From assembly GCA_023079485.1 (NCBI GenBank), contig CM041090.1, forward strand, positions 9,856,519 to 9,920,518: a stretch of DNA of 64,000 nt, read 5' to 3'. The translations under genes were made by a program, and so were the position numbers. The notes beneath the pieces are model-generated. The model did no database searches. It was not told the DNA's origin and saw only the letters and a program-made list of their open reading frames with translations. Origin of the DNA: Archilochus colubris (taxonomy: Eukaryota > Chordata > Aves > Apodiformes > Trochilidae). Shown here piece by piece: positions 36,546 to 48,120 of this stretch; position 1 is the stretch's first letter, and the number at the start of each line of letters is the position of its first letter.

Positions 36546-38662
36546 CCCGCGGCGACAGCCCGAACCGGCTACCGTGCCCGCTGACCCGGCGCCAGGGCCA
36601 TGAGGGCGCGCTAAGCCCGCCCGCTCGCCCACCGCTACCGCCTGGCTCCGCCTTGGCGATGAGGGGAGGAGCGAGGCGAGGCGAGACGAGCCGCGGGGAG
36701 CTCCTCCCGCCCTTTCCCCGCCCTTTTGGTTTCGCTTTCCATGAGGTGGTCCTAAGGAGCTGCGGGATGCTCGGGTTATCCCGGCGGGGCGCTCTCTGCC
36801 TCCCGCCTTACCTCTGTCCTCTCCAGCGCCCGCTGCCTGAACCCCGCCGGGCGCGGCGGCTGCGCAGCGCCGGAGCTCTGGGGCCACCCGCGGGCCAGAG
36901 GGTCGGCGCGGCTCCACTCGAGACCCCTCCCAGCTGGGGCTGGGAGCAGTCAGCTTTTGACACCCTCCCAGCATCCCAGATCCCCCGTGGCGGCTTGGGG
37001 TGGGTTTGTGACACTCCCCACCCGCCGCGGTCGGGCGTACCTCAGCCCACGGCCCGGCCCCTACGGCACCTGCCTGGCCTCGGTACCAGGGCCCTCGGCA
37101 TCCCCGGGGACGGCTCAGCTCTTCCCGCGGGGGGCTGGGAGGGTGACTGAGTTGTCCCCACCCCGCAGGGACAGGTCCGCTGTGCGTGGGCGCCGTATTT
37201 CTCGATCCAGCCCTGGGGAACCGGCTGTGCTGCCCGCCCCGCCTGGGCCGCGCTCCTTGCCTGTGGAGCACCGGAGATTCCCAAGACCGGGCTGGCAAGG
37301 TTTCACGTCTGGCGTGTAACACCCTCCGGAGGCTTGCGAACAGGTTCGCCTGCGAGTCACAGAGGCTGCAGGGCAGAACCTCTGCCTGAATTTTCCATCA
37401 GTCAGCGCTTTGCTTACAGTGCTGTGCTTAATCAAGTTGCCTTAAGCCCTTGGTTGCTGAGATACCCCAGCCCCCCTCACTGAACGGATTTTCAGCAAAT
37501 AACAGCTCCCACCTCGGTACTTTTTGCCTGCTTAACTCCCACTCTTTACCTTAAATGTAACCCATGCTGGGCTGAAGCATGTGTTGTAATTGTAGCTATT
37601 AAGACCTCTGGAACAGGAAAGGCATCCTACTGTAGGGTTACATCAGCTGAGGTGATTAGTAAAATTAATAATTTTGGAACCAAATGCTGAAGTCTTCAAC
37701 ATAGTTTTTTGCTCATTTATCTCATTGTTCCCTTGTACTCTCCCGTCTGTCTCTCACCATCTGTTGTCTCTTGCCTGGTACTTGGGCTGCGAGCTCCTTG
37801 CAAAAGGGGCTGTGCTCCCTCAACACATAATGCAGCACAGCCCAGGCTTCAGCAGGGACTTCTTAGTCCAACGAGACTATAAATAATTTGTTAATCTGCC
37901 TTGATTTTTCCGGACTATTCGGTTACAACTGACTTTAGCAGCTTGATCTTGCAGGTAGTCTTTAGAAAAGTCCTTTTCAACAAGCACCGACAGACATGCC
38001 CTCTCCTGAGGCACCACAAAGCCTGCAGCTTGCAAATACCTGGGAAGAAGGCAGGAAGGCAGCTCAGCAACTTCAAAAAGAAAAATGCATTTATCTTTAG
38101 ATGCTTTTCTAGAATTAGGTAGTGCCTAGACAGGAACTTGTCCAATCTGAATTTCCATCTTAAATGATAGAGTCTTGTGCTGGATTCTTTGTGTATAAGC
38201 AGTTGTGGGAGTTCTTCCAAGGAGCTGCCAAGATGTATGTCATGAGGGTGGGAGGGGTGGCAGCTACCCCCAAATTACATAAAAACAGTAGCAGTAAAGT
38301 TCCAAAGGAAATGGTTGGCAGTGTTTTTCACCAGCAGAGAGAATACCAAAGCCCATGCCTTGGTGGTAGACTAGAAGAAGGTGTAAGCTCTTTCTAGAAG
38401 AAGATAGACTTACTGCTTTTATTATTAACTTTGTCACTAGTTTCAAATTTTGTAGTGCAGAAAGGCAGTCTCAAAATATGAAGACTCAGTAGGCCCAATA
38501 CATACCTAAAGTCATAACAAAAGCATGATTTTATAACTGATGGCTTTATACGAAGACTCACCGTGGAAAATGTATAGAGAACAGCACAAAACAGAGAGGC
38601 CAGTTTTAAACAGATATGCAGGATTCCACACAGGCTGGACCCAGTTAACTCCTTTATGTAGC

Positions 38663-38800
38663 TGTGGCAGTTTCAATCTGTAGACAAGCAAGAGAGAAAA
38701 AGAGTTTATTCACAGGTTAAGTGGGAGCTTTCACAGACTAGAGGGGAACCCTTCAGGAAGGAACCCCCACAGAGGGATGGTGCCATTTCCAGCCTCTCTC
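38663..38800 (-). mobile_element. Possible partial retroviral-type LTR
   Basis: On the minus strand the sequence has AATAAACTCTTTTTCTCTC followed by a CT/TG-rich stretch that ends ..GAAACTGCCACA. This resembles an R-U5 end with a polyadenylation signal and a terminal CA. I found no matching 5' TG end and no target-site duplication, so the extent is approximate and the call is tentative. Confidence 0.3.
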
Positions 38801-40041
38801 AGCTGTTGCTCTGTGTGCTGATTCTGCAATTACAAGATTATGTGAGTTCTGTGATTAGGAAACCTCATTTAAAAGTTTTTCTTAACTTTAGCATTGGTTC
38901 TGAGACCGCTAACTCAGTCCACAAGGGGTAAGATTAGTTAATAGTTCAGATATAAAGTATAATTTTAAAGATCTTAGTTTCAACTAATGAAGACAGAAAA
39001 AAACCCTGTGCAATACATTTCATTTAAATAAATACAAGCACAAAATTAAAAAATGTGGGTTAATGCCAGTTAGTGGTGGTTGGCTGGCAAGATTAGCTGA
39101 CTGCTTTTATAGCATTCAGCAGCTTTAGAGAGCTACCAACTTCTGAAGTTTGTGTGAGATTTAACTCAGAAGGTTTTCAGCACTACCAGGAGAATAAAGA
39201 GATACTCCAGTCAGTCTGGTATCACCGTGTTTGCTTTTAGGTGTTTTAACAAAAGGAGTGGTGCTGACGTCCTGGCAAAGTGGTAATGACTTGTATTTTC
39301 CACTTGTGAAATTCTGCATTCCTGACAGAAAAGGGCTGTCAGCAACCATTAATGACGCTTGGCAGGAGCTGGATCAGATAAAATATAGATATGTGTGTCC
39401 CTGTTTTACAGATGGGTAAACGGATGTATAGACAGGGTATTTACTTCAGTCATGGAGTGAGTCAGGGGCAGAAATGGGCACTTCAGGTTTGCTCTTTGCT
39501 GCTGTCACCATCAGATCACAGTCACATCTCTGGGGAAAAAAAAAAAATTTTGTTTGTCATAGTTGTTCTGATTCATATCGGTATTGCTTCTCACTGCCAG
39601 GGTTTCACATTTCACACACTCCTGCTATAAAAAGAACTTTATGCCTTTATTTATACTGAAAAAAAATATTTAATTTCCATGAAATCCCTTTCTAAACACT
39701 GTTACCATTCACGTATTGTTTGTTTTTATTTTCTTTTACTTTGCATTCCCATAGCGTTTCTAAGACTTGAAAACACAAAGAGGATTTTCTGAACACTTCT
39801 AACAGATGTGAAAGATTTCACATAGACAACAATTTAATTACAATCTAGAGGGGGGACCTTGGGTTTAACTCGGCCTGCTTAGAGCATATGAAATACTTCA
39901 TTGCCCTCCTGAGAGTTCACAGAGGGCCCAAGAGTGTGACAGCTGGGAACCACTTCAGTTCCAACCTGAGCATGACTTGAGCAGACCTGAAGAGTAATGG
40001 ACATTTGTGATTCACATGTCTCTCTTGAATGCAACAGATAC

Positions 40042-40063
40042 AAAAAAAAAAAAAAAAAAAAAA
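40042..40063 (+). repeat. Poly(A) run
   Basis: A run of 22 A with no recognisable retroelement body upstream. Confidence 0.9.
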
Positions 40064-42710
40064 GATAAAGTTAATATGAAGTTATAATATGTCCCTCAGA
40101 TTATAACTGAGGGAGAAAAAAAGATGTGTCCCTTTTCGAATTGGAGGGCCCTTTTTCTGAGTTGGAGAAAGGTATATGGGCCTGAGGGAAGAGCCCACTT
40201 CGCCCTCAGGCCTTTCATGACTAAGCCTGAGGTTCCCCCCTGTGGCTGAAATGAAAATCACAGCTCTACCTGGAAAGAGGGAAAGAGAAGCCATGGGGGA
40301 GCTGCCTTTCCTGCAGGAGAGGGATCAGTCCGGAGCAGCTCTGCAGGGACCTGGTGCTGCTCGGCTCAGAGGAGCTGGGAGCAGAGGAGGTTCTGGAGTG
40401 GAGCAGCTGGCAGAGGCTGTTTGAGAAATTCCTCTGTGCAAGGCTTGGAGACTTTTGATATAAACTCTGGACATCTGCTTAATGAATGCCAAATGTAAAA
40501 GGATTTAGAAATCTGCTTTTACCTAAGAAGCAGAACTTCCACAAGCAGCAGTCTTTAAAATCATACTGTGGATAGATTGCTATGGTATGAAATGACACAA
40601 AGAATGCTTCAGCTCTCCCTTGCCCTGACTCCCTGGCCCAGAAACTGTGGATCAGCACATGAAGAAGTCACTTTTTCTATTCCCCATCCCTTCCACCAGC
40701 TCAGCTGCAGGAAGCCCTTAGTATTACTCCTTAGTATCCCACAGTCTGTAGAAAGTTGGTGACCTGAAACGGTAATCCAAAGCTGCTGGGTAAACAGAGG
40801 AAAGATGCTGTTTGGTTGAAACATTGGTATAAACTTGGATGCAGAGTCCAGGGATGTGAGACCTGACTTAGCAGGAGATACTGGGATTTGAACAGATCCT
40901 CAGCTAAGAGGGAGATGTAGTATATTGGTGGAAGTGAGCATGGGTATAGATCTCAGTGTATGGACCAGATGAACCAGCAGGAAGCAGACAATAAATTATG
41001 AAGGTCCCCTTGTGGCTGGAATTAAAATTACGTTTCCAAATCACATACCTGAACTAAAGTACCTAAAACTGTTTAGCTTCCTCCTATGCTCAGTTTCAAG
41101 AAAGAAAGCCAGCGGGGTAGAAAATATATCTCAAGCATAGCCAAATGTCACTGCTCCCTGGGAAAATGCATTACAAGGGTTTGAGGTCACAAGGTGACAA
41201 CTGTAAGAGTGGGAAAAGACATTAGGATAGGGTCAGGGGAAAGAAGGAGTGTACACAGCACCCCTGCTGCCAAAATGCAGTCTGCTGATACACAGAGCAC
41301 AGGGTGACTCCATAGGGAAGTACCATGGGAAGTAAGAACTACACAAGATGGGAAGAGAGGGGAGGCCACAACTGAGTGGAAAACACCTAAGAAAGACCAT
41401 TTTCCCCCATAGCTCGTGCTGCAGGCAGTTAAAAAGGGGAAGCATAAGGCCCTTCTTTCCCACTTCCCTCAGCCTGCTAGCACTGCTTGTCCCCCTAGCA
41501 CTCTTACTGCTGGCCTGGAGGCTGACACATCCAGGGAATAGCATGAAATGGGGATGGAGGAAGAGCCCCAGGTATGGTATTCCCAAGACATGAAGGGTGT
41601 GCTGAAAGGAGCAGTGAGGAAGCAGCATTGTGGATTGTTATTTTGACATGAGAATTGTATGTTCTCTCCTCAGAGTGGCTGCAGCTTTGTAGAAGAGTAT
41701 CTGAGATATTGTCATGGTTTATGCTTGTGTTTTGCCTGTTCCTAGCTTAAATAAAAATTTATCTTCCACAACTGTCAAGTTGGCAGAAAATCCACTCCAA
41801 AATGTAATGAAATGAGAGGAAGTTTTGCTGTCATGTGTTAGAGATGATTACAGGTAACACTTCACCCTAACAACCATGTTTCTCAGTTCCCTGTGAGCTG
41901 ACTGTGAGCCTGTCAGTCTGAAGATTTGATTTAAAGGTAATTACTCCAGTGAAACTACTTATTAGCTTTACACTTTAGAATGCACAATTGCTGTTTTGAC
42001 TACCCAATTATAGCCACCTCAAAACATCAGGACATATTTGCCTTTGCTTACAGTAATGCTCCCATTAAGTTCCGTGGATTTACTCCTGTTTTTAATAGTG
42101 TAAAGAAGAGCAGGACAGGTCTCACTGGGAGACTGTTTCCAGAATTTTAATTATATTCATTCAACTTGCAACCCAGGGGTTTACTTAAAAAACTAATCAT
42201 TATTATTCCATGTCAGAATTGATTAAAAGGCTTCTCAGCAAGAGACTACTCCCATTTTAACACATTGAAAAAGTATAAATTATTTTTTTAAAAATCTAAA
42301 TATAGGTAAAACTGAAAGTCTGAAATATCTAGTTTAGACTTTAACAAAGATTAAAGCAGAATCATGTTTTGCACAGAAAGAATCACTTGCTGTATTTATT
42401 ACAGCAATGAAGCTGGCATATTAGCTGGATTGAAATTTTCTTTTTAGTGAAGGCTACACAAATGTGGTCAAAAGTTTATATCCCAGCAGTCACAGGTTTT
42501 GATTTTCCTTTTGAGGAGGGAAATCTCTGGAAAACTCTTAAAACTTTTTAATGAACAATTTAATAGGTGGGATGGGGTCAGGAGCTCAGGGGTTTAGTAC
42601 ATTAAAGATTTCTTTGTCCACAGAGCTTGCTTTGCCAGTTCATGTGCCAGTACTGCGTTAAAAACCAAATACACCCAGAAGTCATAGACACACTGTAGTG
42701 ATATTTATGA

Positions 42711-43545
42711 TCACAGAATCACAGAATGTCAGGGTTTGGAAGGGACCTCTGAAGATCATCAAGTCCAACACCCCTGCCATAGCAGCACCAAACTAGGGCA
42801 GGTCACTCAGAAATGCATCCAGATGGGGCTTGAAAGTCTCCAGAGAAGGAGACTCCACAACCTCTCTGGGGAGCCTGTGCCAGGGCTCTGTTACCCTTAG
42901 AATAAATCTCCTCATGTTGGGATGGAACTTCCTGTGCTTTCTCCTGAATCCACTGCCCCTCATCCTATCACAGGGCACAACTAAGAGGTTGTCCCTTCCT
43001 TCTTGAAGCCCAGCCCTCATATATTTATACACATTACTAAGATCTCTTGGTCTCAGTCTTCTCCTCTCCAGACTAAAAAGCCCCAGGTCTCTCAACCTTT
43101 TTTCATAAGGCAGGTGTTCCAGTCCCTTCAGCATCCTCATAGCTCTCCATTGTACTCTCTCCAGTAAATCCCTGTCCCTCTTGAACTAGGGAACCCAGAA
43201 CTGGACGCAATACTCCAGGTGAGGTCTCATAGGGCAGAGCAGAGGGGGAGAAGAACCTCCCTCAATCTGCTGGACACACTCTTCTTAATGCTCCCCAGGA
43301 TGCCATTGGTCTTCTTGGCCACACAGGCACATTGCTATCCCGTGGATAACTTGTCCACCAGGGCTCCAAGGTCCTTTTCCATGGGGCTGCTCTCTAGCAG
43401 ATCTCCTCCTGACCTGTACAAGTGCAGTTTATTATTTTATTTATTTTTTTTATTCCTTCCCAGTTGAAGGACTCTGTCTGTACTTGTTCTTGTTGAACCT
43501 CATCAAGCTCCTCTTGGCCCAGCTCCTCAGCCTGTTCAAATCTTG
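42711..43545 (-). mobile_element. CR1: CR1 LINE, longest copy, older subfamily
   Basis: It begins TCACAGAATCACAGAATGTC with GGTTTGGAAGGGACCTCTGA. The minus strand encodes LEHLPYEKRLRDLGLFSLER and later the CR1 region reading leftward from CTCCTCTTGGCCCAGCTCCT. An A/T-rich interruption (about 43,430-43,460) sits within it. It is about 830 bp and clearly diverged from the 12.0/18.3/46.7 kb copies. Confidence 0.92.
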
Positions 43546-43846
43546 CCCTGTGAGTGTATTCTAAGGAACAGGTAAGCAAGCTACAAGCAAGCAGCTTTGT
43601 TTTGGTATAAGGATCCAATTTGCTCTGGTGCAAAATCACACAGACTTAGAATGGCTTTTAGGTTATATAGGTGTGACCTAATTGCAAATTAGAGCAAATC
43701 TTTCTATAACAACATTCCCTTTTTCCTTCATGTTCCCAGTATGCCTGTTGGCATACACATTTACCCAGCTTTCTATACCAGGTCACAGTGTACAAGCATC
43801 ACAGGTTAAGAACTTTGCAGGGATTCTTATTCACAGGACTTTATTT

Positions 43847-44085
43847 ATAGAATCATAGTAGAGTTTTGAAGGGACCCCTGGAGATCATTGAGTCTAACCC
43901 CCCTGCCAAAGCAGAATTACCTAGGGCAGGTCACACAGGAATGTGTCCAGATGAGTCTTGAAAGTCTCTAAGGAAAGATGCTCCACAAGCTCTCTGGGCT
44001 CCCTTCCAGTGCTCTGTTAACTTTAAAGTTTCTCCTCATGTAGAGGTGGAACTTCCAGTGTTCCAGATGATTTGTCCTCTTGGGT
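43847..44085 (-). mobile_element. CR1: CR1 LINE fragment, degenerate
   Basis: It reads ATAGAATCATAGTAGAG, then TTTTGAAGGGACCCCTGGAG and CTAGGGCAGGTCACACAGGA. The last segment matches the neighbouring 42.7-kb copy. It lies in the same orientation about 300 bp away, so it is either a separate insertion or a broken relative. Confidence 0.85.
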
Positions 44086-44390
44086 CAACTGCAATATAGG
44101 ATAAAAACAGAATTACAAGATGAAATAACAATTATACCAATCAAACACAAGTTGGAAGAAAATTAAAATTCAATCAACTTTCAAAAATATTCAGGAAACA
44201 TTTTCCTTGGGGAGGGAGGGGTTTGCTGTCATTTCATAAAAATAAATGTCTGTATGTCATTTGGGGGTTTTTGGGGTTGGTTGGTTTTTTTTTTTGCCCA
44301 CGAGAAGTACTTACACACACTCAGGTGATGTCACGGGCACAGATTTTGCACTATCACAAGTACAGGCTGATTGTCGCTGTCTTCAAAGGG

Positions 44391-44408
44391 TTCTTCACTA
44401 GTGAAGAA
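44391..44408. repeat. Perfect 18-bp palindrome
   Basis: TTCTTCACTAGTGAAGAA is its own reverse complement. It sits directly at the left edge of a CpG/G-rich pocket in otherwise AT-rich DNA. Confidence 0.9.
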
Positions 44409-44600
44409 TCGCGTGTGGGGCCGGGGCTGGGTGCGGGGCCGGGGATGGGTGAGGGGCTGGGTGCGGGGTTCAGCACCGCGGACAGCTCAGCACCGCGCCC
44501 GCCCTCGGACCGAGGAGGGGAGTGGGGGGGGGGGTCTCGGTTGGCATCTGCGACCCCTCAAAACTACCCCGCTACCGGTAATGCCTCCAAAAAAAGGGAG
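44409..44600. promoter_or_regulatory. Isolated CpG- and G-rich pocket
   Basis: About 190 bp are rich in CpG (CGCG, CCGCG, GCGCCCG) with many G runs of 3-9. The left part is an imperfect tandem array of a GGGGCTGGGTGC-like unit (about 44,415-44,470). The G runs on the plus strand could form quadruplexes. It could be a small promoter, a minisatellite or a repeat remnant. No gene model is attached. Confidence 0.45.
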
Positions 44601-45739
44601 ATTCTGTCAGTCAGTCGATGACAACCCTGCAAAACGTTGCAACTGAAAAGAATCCAAAGTAGCTAAAAATAACGGGACTAAGGTATGCTTGAGGTCCGTT
44701 CTTCCCAGCTTTTTCCTTGTTAATGTGTACAAATTGCCTTTTTTTTTTCATATTGCAGGCTGAATGGAAAATAACAGCTGATTTTTACATTAAAGAAACA
44801 TTAACCCTCAGTTCCCACTGAATTAAATAAGTAGTGGGCACTGTGTAGTCTCCTATCCGTAGGGCCGTGGATCTGTCTTTTGCATGTCTTATCTTTTTCA
44901 AATAAGGATATAAATTGCTCTGTATTCTCCTTCAGCCTAGTGGATAGATTCTGATAGTTTCTGCATCGTTGTTCTGATAGGTTTCTTCAATTCTGTTCAG
45001 TTCTGAGCAAACTACCCAGGACCCTGCTTCAAAAATTAATGCAGCAATGTCTATGTGCTGAGCTAATATCTGGCACTTATCTTTGGTGTTTCTGCCATTG
45101 CTAGGAGCACAGAGTTCTCATCAGTAGCTAAACTGGGACTGCAGATCATTAGATAGGATTTCCATCTCTATTTTTCTTTCCAAGAAAGCAGATAGCTGGG
45201 GAAAGACACTGTAAGCAGAACAGGATTAAACCTCTTATGATTCTTCCCCACAAGGAACTACACTGCTATATTATAAATCAGGGGTGGCCAATCTTTCAGC
45301 AGATTCTTCTGATTCCTCTGACAGAATGGGTGGATTGGCAGTCCAGCATTCTTCCAACCTCCTGAACTCATGGTGCTTGCCCCTGTTTCACAGTTTTGAT
45401 GGGACTAGTTGCACCCCAAACAGTAATAGAAAAAATAACCCTGCAAAAGTACTAGGGGAAAAATACTCCATGCTTTTACTGTCATAAAAAACTATAATGG
45501 AAAAAGTACAGCAAAACAAAGCAAAAATTACAAGGGTATTTTGCTTATGCATCAAATGCATTATTGCCTGAGGTAAGTACAGTCTGACAAGGCTGCATGA
45601 CGACCGGCCGGCCAGGAAGCAATGCAAACCACATCCTCTCTGACATTGCAAGATGACCTTTACTTAAACATTATTAAATTGAAAGATACACTCAACAAAA
45701 CAATAAACTACAATTTTAAACCCTTATTTTTGTGAAAAA

Positions 45740-46153
45740 TAAGGTGTCCCCTCAGAGGGACACCACGTTGGAGCAGGGGAAGAATGTGAGGAGGAAAAGA
45801 GGCAGAAACAGCGTGTGGGAAACTGACCCTGAACCCCTCCTGTGTCCCCTGTGCCATGAGGGGAGGCGGCAGGGAAGTGACCCGGGACAGGGAGAGAGGA
45901 AGGGTGAGGGGAGGGAAGTATTAAAATCTGGCTGTGTTTTCTCTTTCTCCTTGTAGATAAAATTGTTTTTATTTTCTTCCCAAGATGAACTTGTCTTGTT
46001 TTGCCTGTTACCATAATTGGGGAATGCAAACCTCCCTATTCTTGTCTCCATATTATGAACCCTAAGGTGGATTTTCTTCTCCCTCTCCCTTGGTGGGGAT
46101 GGGGCTGAGCGAGCAGAGGCCCAGTTGATACCAGCTGGGCCTAAACTGTGACA
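45740..46153 (+). mobile_element. Probable endogenous retrovirus LTR, 3' part
   Basis: The right end, CCAGCTGGGCCTAAACTGTG then ACA, resembles the 3' end of the 53.3-kb LTR read on its own strand (GCTGGGTTAAACC..CAACA). It is preceded by a comparable CTCCCTCTCC..GGGGATGGGGCTGAGCGAGC segment. I infer an avian LTR in plus orientation that ends in CA at 46,153. The 5' end is unresolved, and no internal retroviral gene was seen. Confidence 0.5.
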
Positions 46154-46737
46154 TAATGTTATCAAACCATTGGCCAAAAAAGTTGAGAAATAGCTTCATG
46201 AGGACATAATCACCTTCTGAAATGGAAATACTGGGCTGAGGTGATAGAGGGAGTCTGATATGAAGTGTCAAGGGATTTGTTTGCTGGATTTGTTTTTTAT
46301 TTTAGGAACTGCATTTCCATTGTTGGCAGGTTTTGGTCATTTTCATGAAACATTTTCCCTTTGATGTACACATGCATGGATTTCTGGGAAACAATGTTAT
46401 CTGCAGATTTCATCTTGTAAATACTCTGGCAGAATTCTGGCTGAGATTAATTATAAAGGTACTTTATAATGTCTGAAAATGCCCAATGGCAGCTTAGATG
46501 TTCAAGCACAATGCCTTTTTTTTTCAGATGGTCACATGAACATCAGTCATAAAGAGACATTCAAAGAGTGTGAATGCATAAATGTGTCCCTGAAAAAATG
46601 ACAAAGAGAAATCAAAGCACACAAAAGGGAAAAAAAGAGATGGGTGTAGTAGGTTTCACAAATAACAGTGTTTCACAGAAACAAGAAGTTCTTGCTGGAG
46701 CAGCACAAGGTACTTCCAGTGTCTGAAGTTGGACAGT

Positions 46738-47232
46738 CATAGAATCATAGAATTGGCTGGGTTGGAAGGGACCTCAGAGATCATCAAGTCCAACCCTTGA
46801 TCCACTCCCGCTGCAGTTCCCAGCCCATGGCACTGAGTGCCACATCCAGTCTCTTTTTAAATATCTCCAGGGATGGAGAATCCACTACTTCCCTGGGCAG
46901 CCCGTTCCAATGCCTGATCACCCTCTCCAGAAAGAAATTCTTTCTCATCTCCAACCTAAACCTCCCCTGGCACAACTTGAGACCCTGCCCTCTTGTCTTG
47001 CTGAGAGTTGCCTGGGAAAAGAGCCCAACCCCCCCCCTGGCTCCAACCTCCTTTCAGGGAGTTGTAGAGAGTGATGAGGTCTCCCCTGAGCCTTCTCTTC
47101 AGGCTGAACACCCCCAGCTCCCTCAGCCTCTCCTCATAGGATCTCTGCTCGAGTCCTTTCACCAGCCTAGCTGCCCTCCTTTTGGACCTGCTCCAGGACC
47201 TCGATATCCTTCCTGAACTGAGGGGCCCAGAA
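46738..47232 (-). mobile_element. CR1: CR1 LINE, 5'-truncated copy
   Basis: It begins TCATAGAATCATAGAATTGG and continues GGTTGGAAGGGACCTCAGAG. The minus strand encodes [20 protein letters not shown] and [20 protein letters not shown]. It belongs to the same subfamily as the 12.0 and 18.3 kb copies. It stops abruptly at GGGGCCCAGAAATT, where an A-run and unrelated sequence start. Confidence 0.95.
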
Positions 47233-47770
47233 ATTAAAAAAAAAGTTTTTTTTTAAACACAATCCCCCCCTACCACAAATTATGCAGTCGAGTTTCCCGC
47301 ATTTGGGGAAATCACAGGGGTCAGCACACCCGGAGTGTAGGGGATGAGCCTTGCCATGGGAAAACCACCTGTTTGATCATGGTGTCTCCCCTGCCAGGTA
47401 ACTTCCTCAAAACTTAGCAAGTTTGGGACGAATGCTTGAGACAAAATGATGAGCAAACAAGTGGGACAAAAAGGCTACCAGTGGCCAAGTTGAAACTGAA
47501 TTGACTTCGTGTTCGAGGTGAAGAGGGGGAATCAGAGAGGGGGATGGAGGGAGAAAGGCCAGGCATGAGGGTTTTGAGATACAAGACCTCAGGTCGAAAG
47601 AAGAACTGAAACAGAAGAGCCACCAAACACCTCTCTCCGGGTAACCCCCTCTCGCCCAGCTCCCATTTCACCACCAGATGGCTCCATATGAACTCGGATG
47701 AATAATTGGTTGGCTATTGGCTTTAAATCTGCCTGATTCCCGAGGGTACTATCTGAAACACAACAAAAAC
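47233..47770. other. Unassigned, possibly transposon-derived block next to CR1
   Basis: The block follows the CR1 break with an A/T homopolymer pair and a C run (47,266-47,272). It has more CpG than its surroundings (CAGTCGAG, CCCGCATT, CCCGGAG, CTTCGTG, TTCGAGG, CTCCGGG, CTCGCCC). Its composition and abrupt edge suggest an inserted element such as an LTR fragment, but I recognise no diagnostic end or coding motif. Confidence 0.3.
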
Positions 47771-47994
47771 AGAACCAAACCATAAAGTCTAAAAGTCTGA
47801 CCTTGTGAGACTGGAGTGTTTGAAGAACTCTAGGTTCAAAAGCTTGGGTTAGAATCCACATGTCTAATCCTGGCATACTTGGATGTAGTATCATGGTTCA
47901 GTCTTAAAAACACAAGAGGTGATGCACTAGTACCAGGGTGACCCTGAGTTCACAGCACACATGGGACTGCAGTGTAACATACTTGAGTTCATGC

Positions 47995-48120
47995 TTTCAG
48001 CCTCTGCAATGCTTGTAAAGTCACAGGACTGCACTCAGCTTTGGGCATCCTACTCCAGGAGTGATGGAGATCACCTGGAACTGGAGAGAATTCAAAGGGA
48101 GAACAGCAAAGATGAACAGA
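47995..48120 (+). mobile_element. Possible very old CR1-like fragment
   Basis: The segment around CTCAGCTTTGGGCATCCTAC and AACTGGAGAGAATTCAAAGG resembles the 5'-ward part of CR1 ORF2 (QLWA.., LERIQR..). In frame, the plus strand reads DCTQLWASYSRSDGDHLELE followed by RIQRENSKDEQK. It is too diverged for a firm call. Confidence 0.4.

Larger units (their letters stand above)
35600..37350 (-). promoter_or_regulatory. ITPKA: CpG island spanning ITPKA exon 1 and promoter
   Basis: This stretch is rich in C, G and CpG, in sharp contrast to the AT-rich flanks. It covers ITPKA exon 1 and about 0.9 kb upstream of the start codon. GC boxes (CCCGCCC type) occur near 36,513, 36,604 and 36,705-36,725, and I see no convincing TATA box. 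This fits a CpG-island promoter with the transcription start somewhere around 36.43-36.7 kb, but the exact start cannot be placed. Long open frames on both strands here are by-products of base composition. Confidence 0.85.

Noticed and set aside
35696..36603. Long plus-strand open frames (281, 248 and 163 codons) opposite ITPKA exon 1
   Set aside because: They are antisense shadows of a GC-rich exon, with Arg/Pro/Gly-rich composition and no family motif. The minus-strand exon explains the conservation.
36543..37322. 259-codon minus-strand open frame upstream of ITPKA
   Set aside because: It lies in the CpG island. Low stop density follows from GC content, there is no recognisable domain, and several overlapping frames on both strands are equally open.
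40242..40424. GC-rich short open frame as a possible exon
   Set aside because: It has an Arg/Gly-rich chance composition, with no convincing splice sites or family resemblance.
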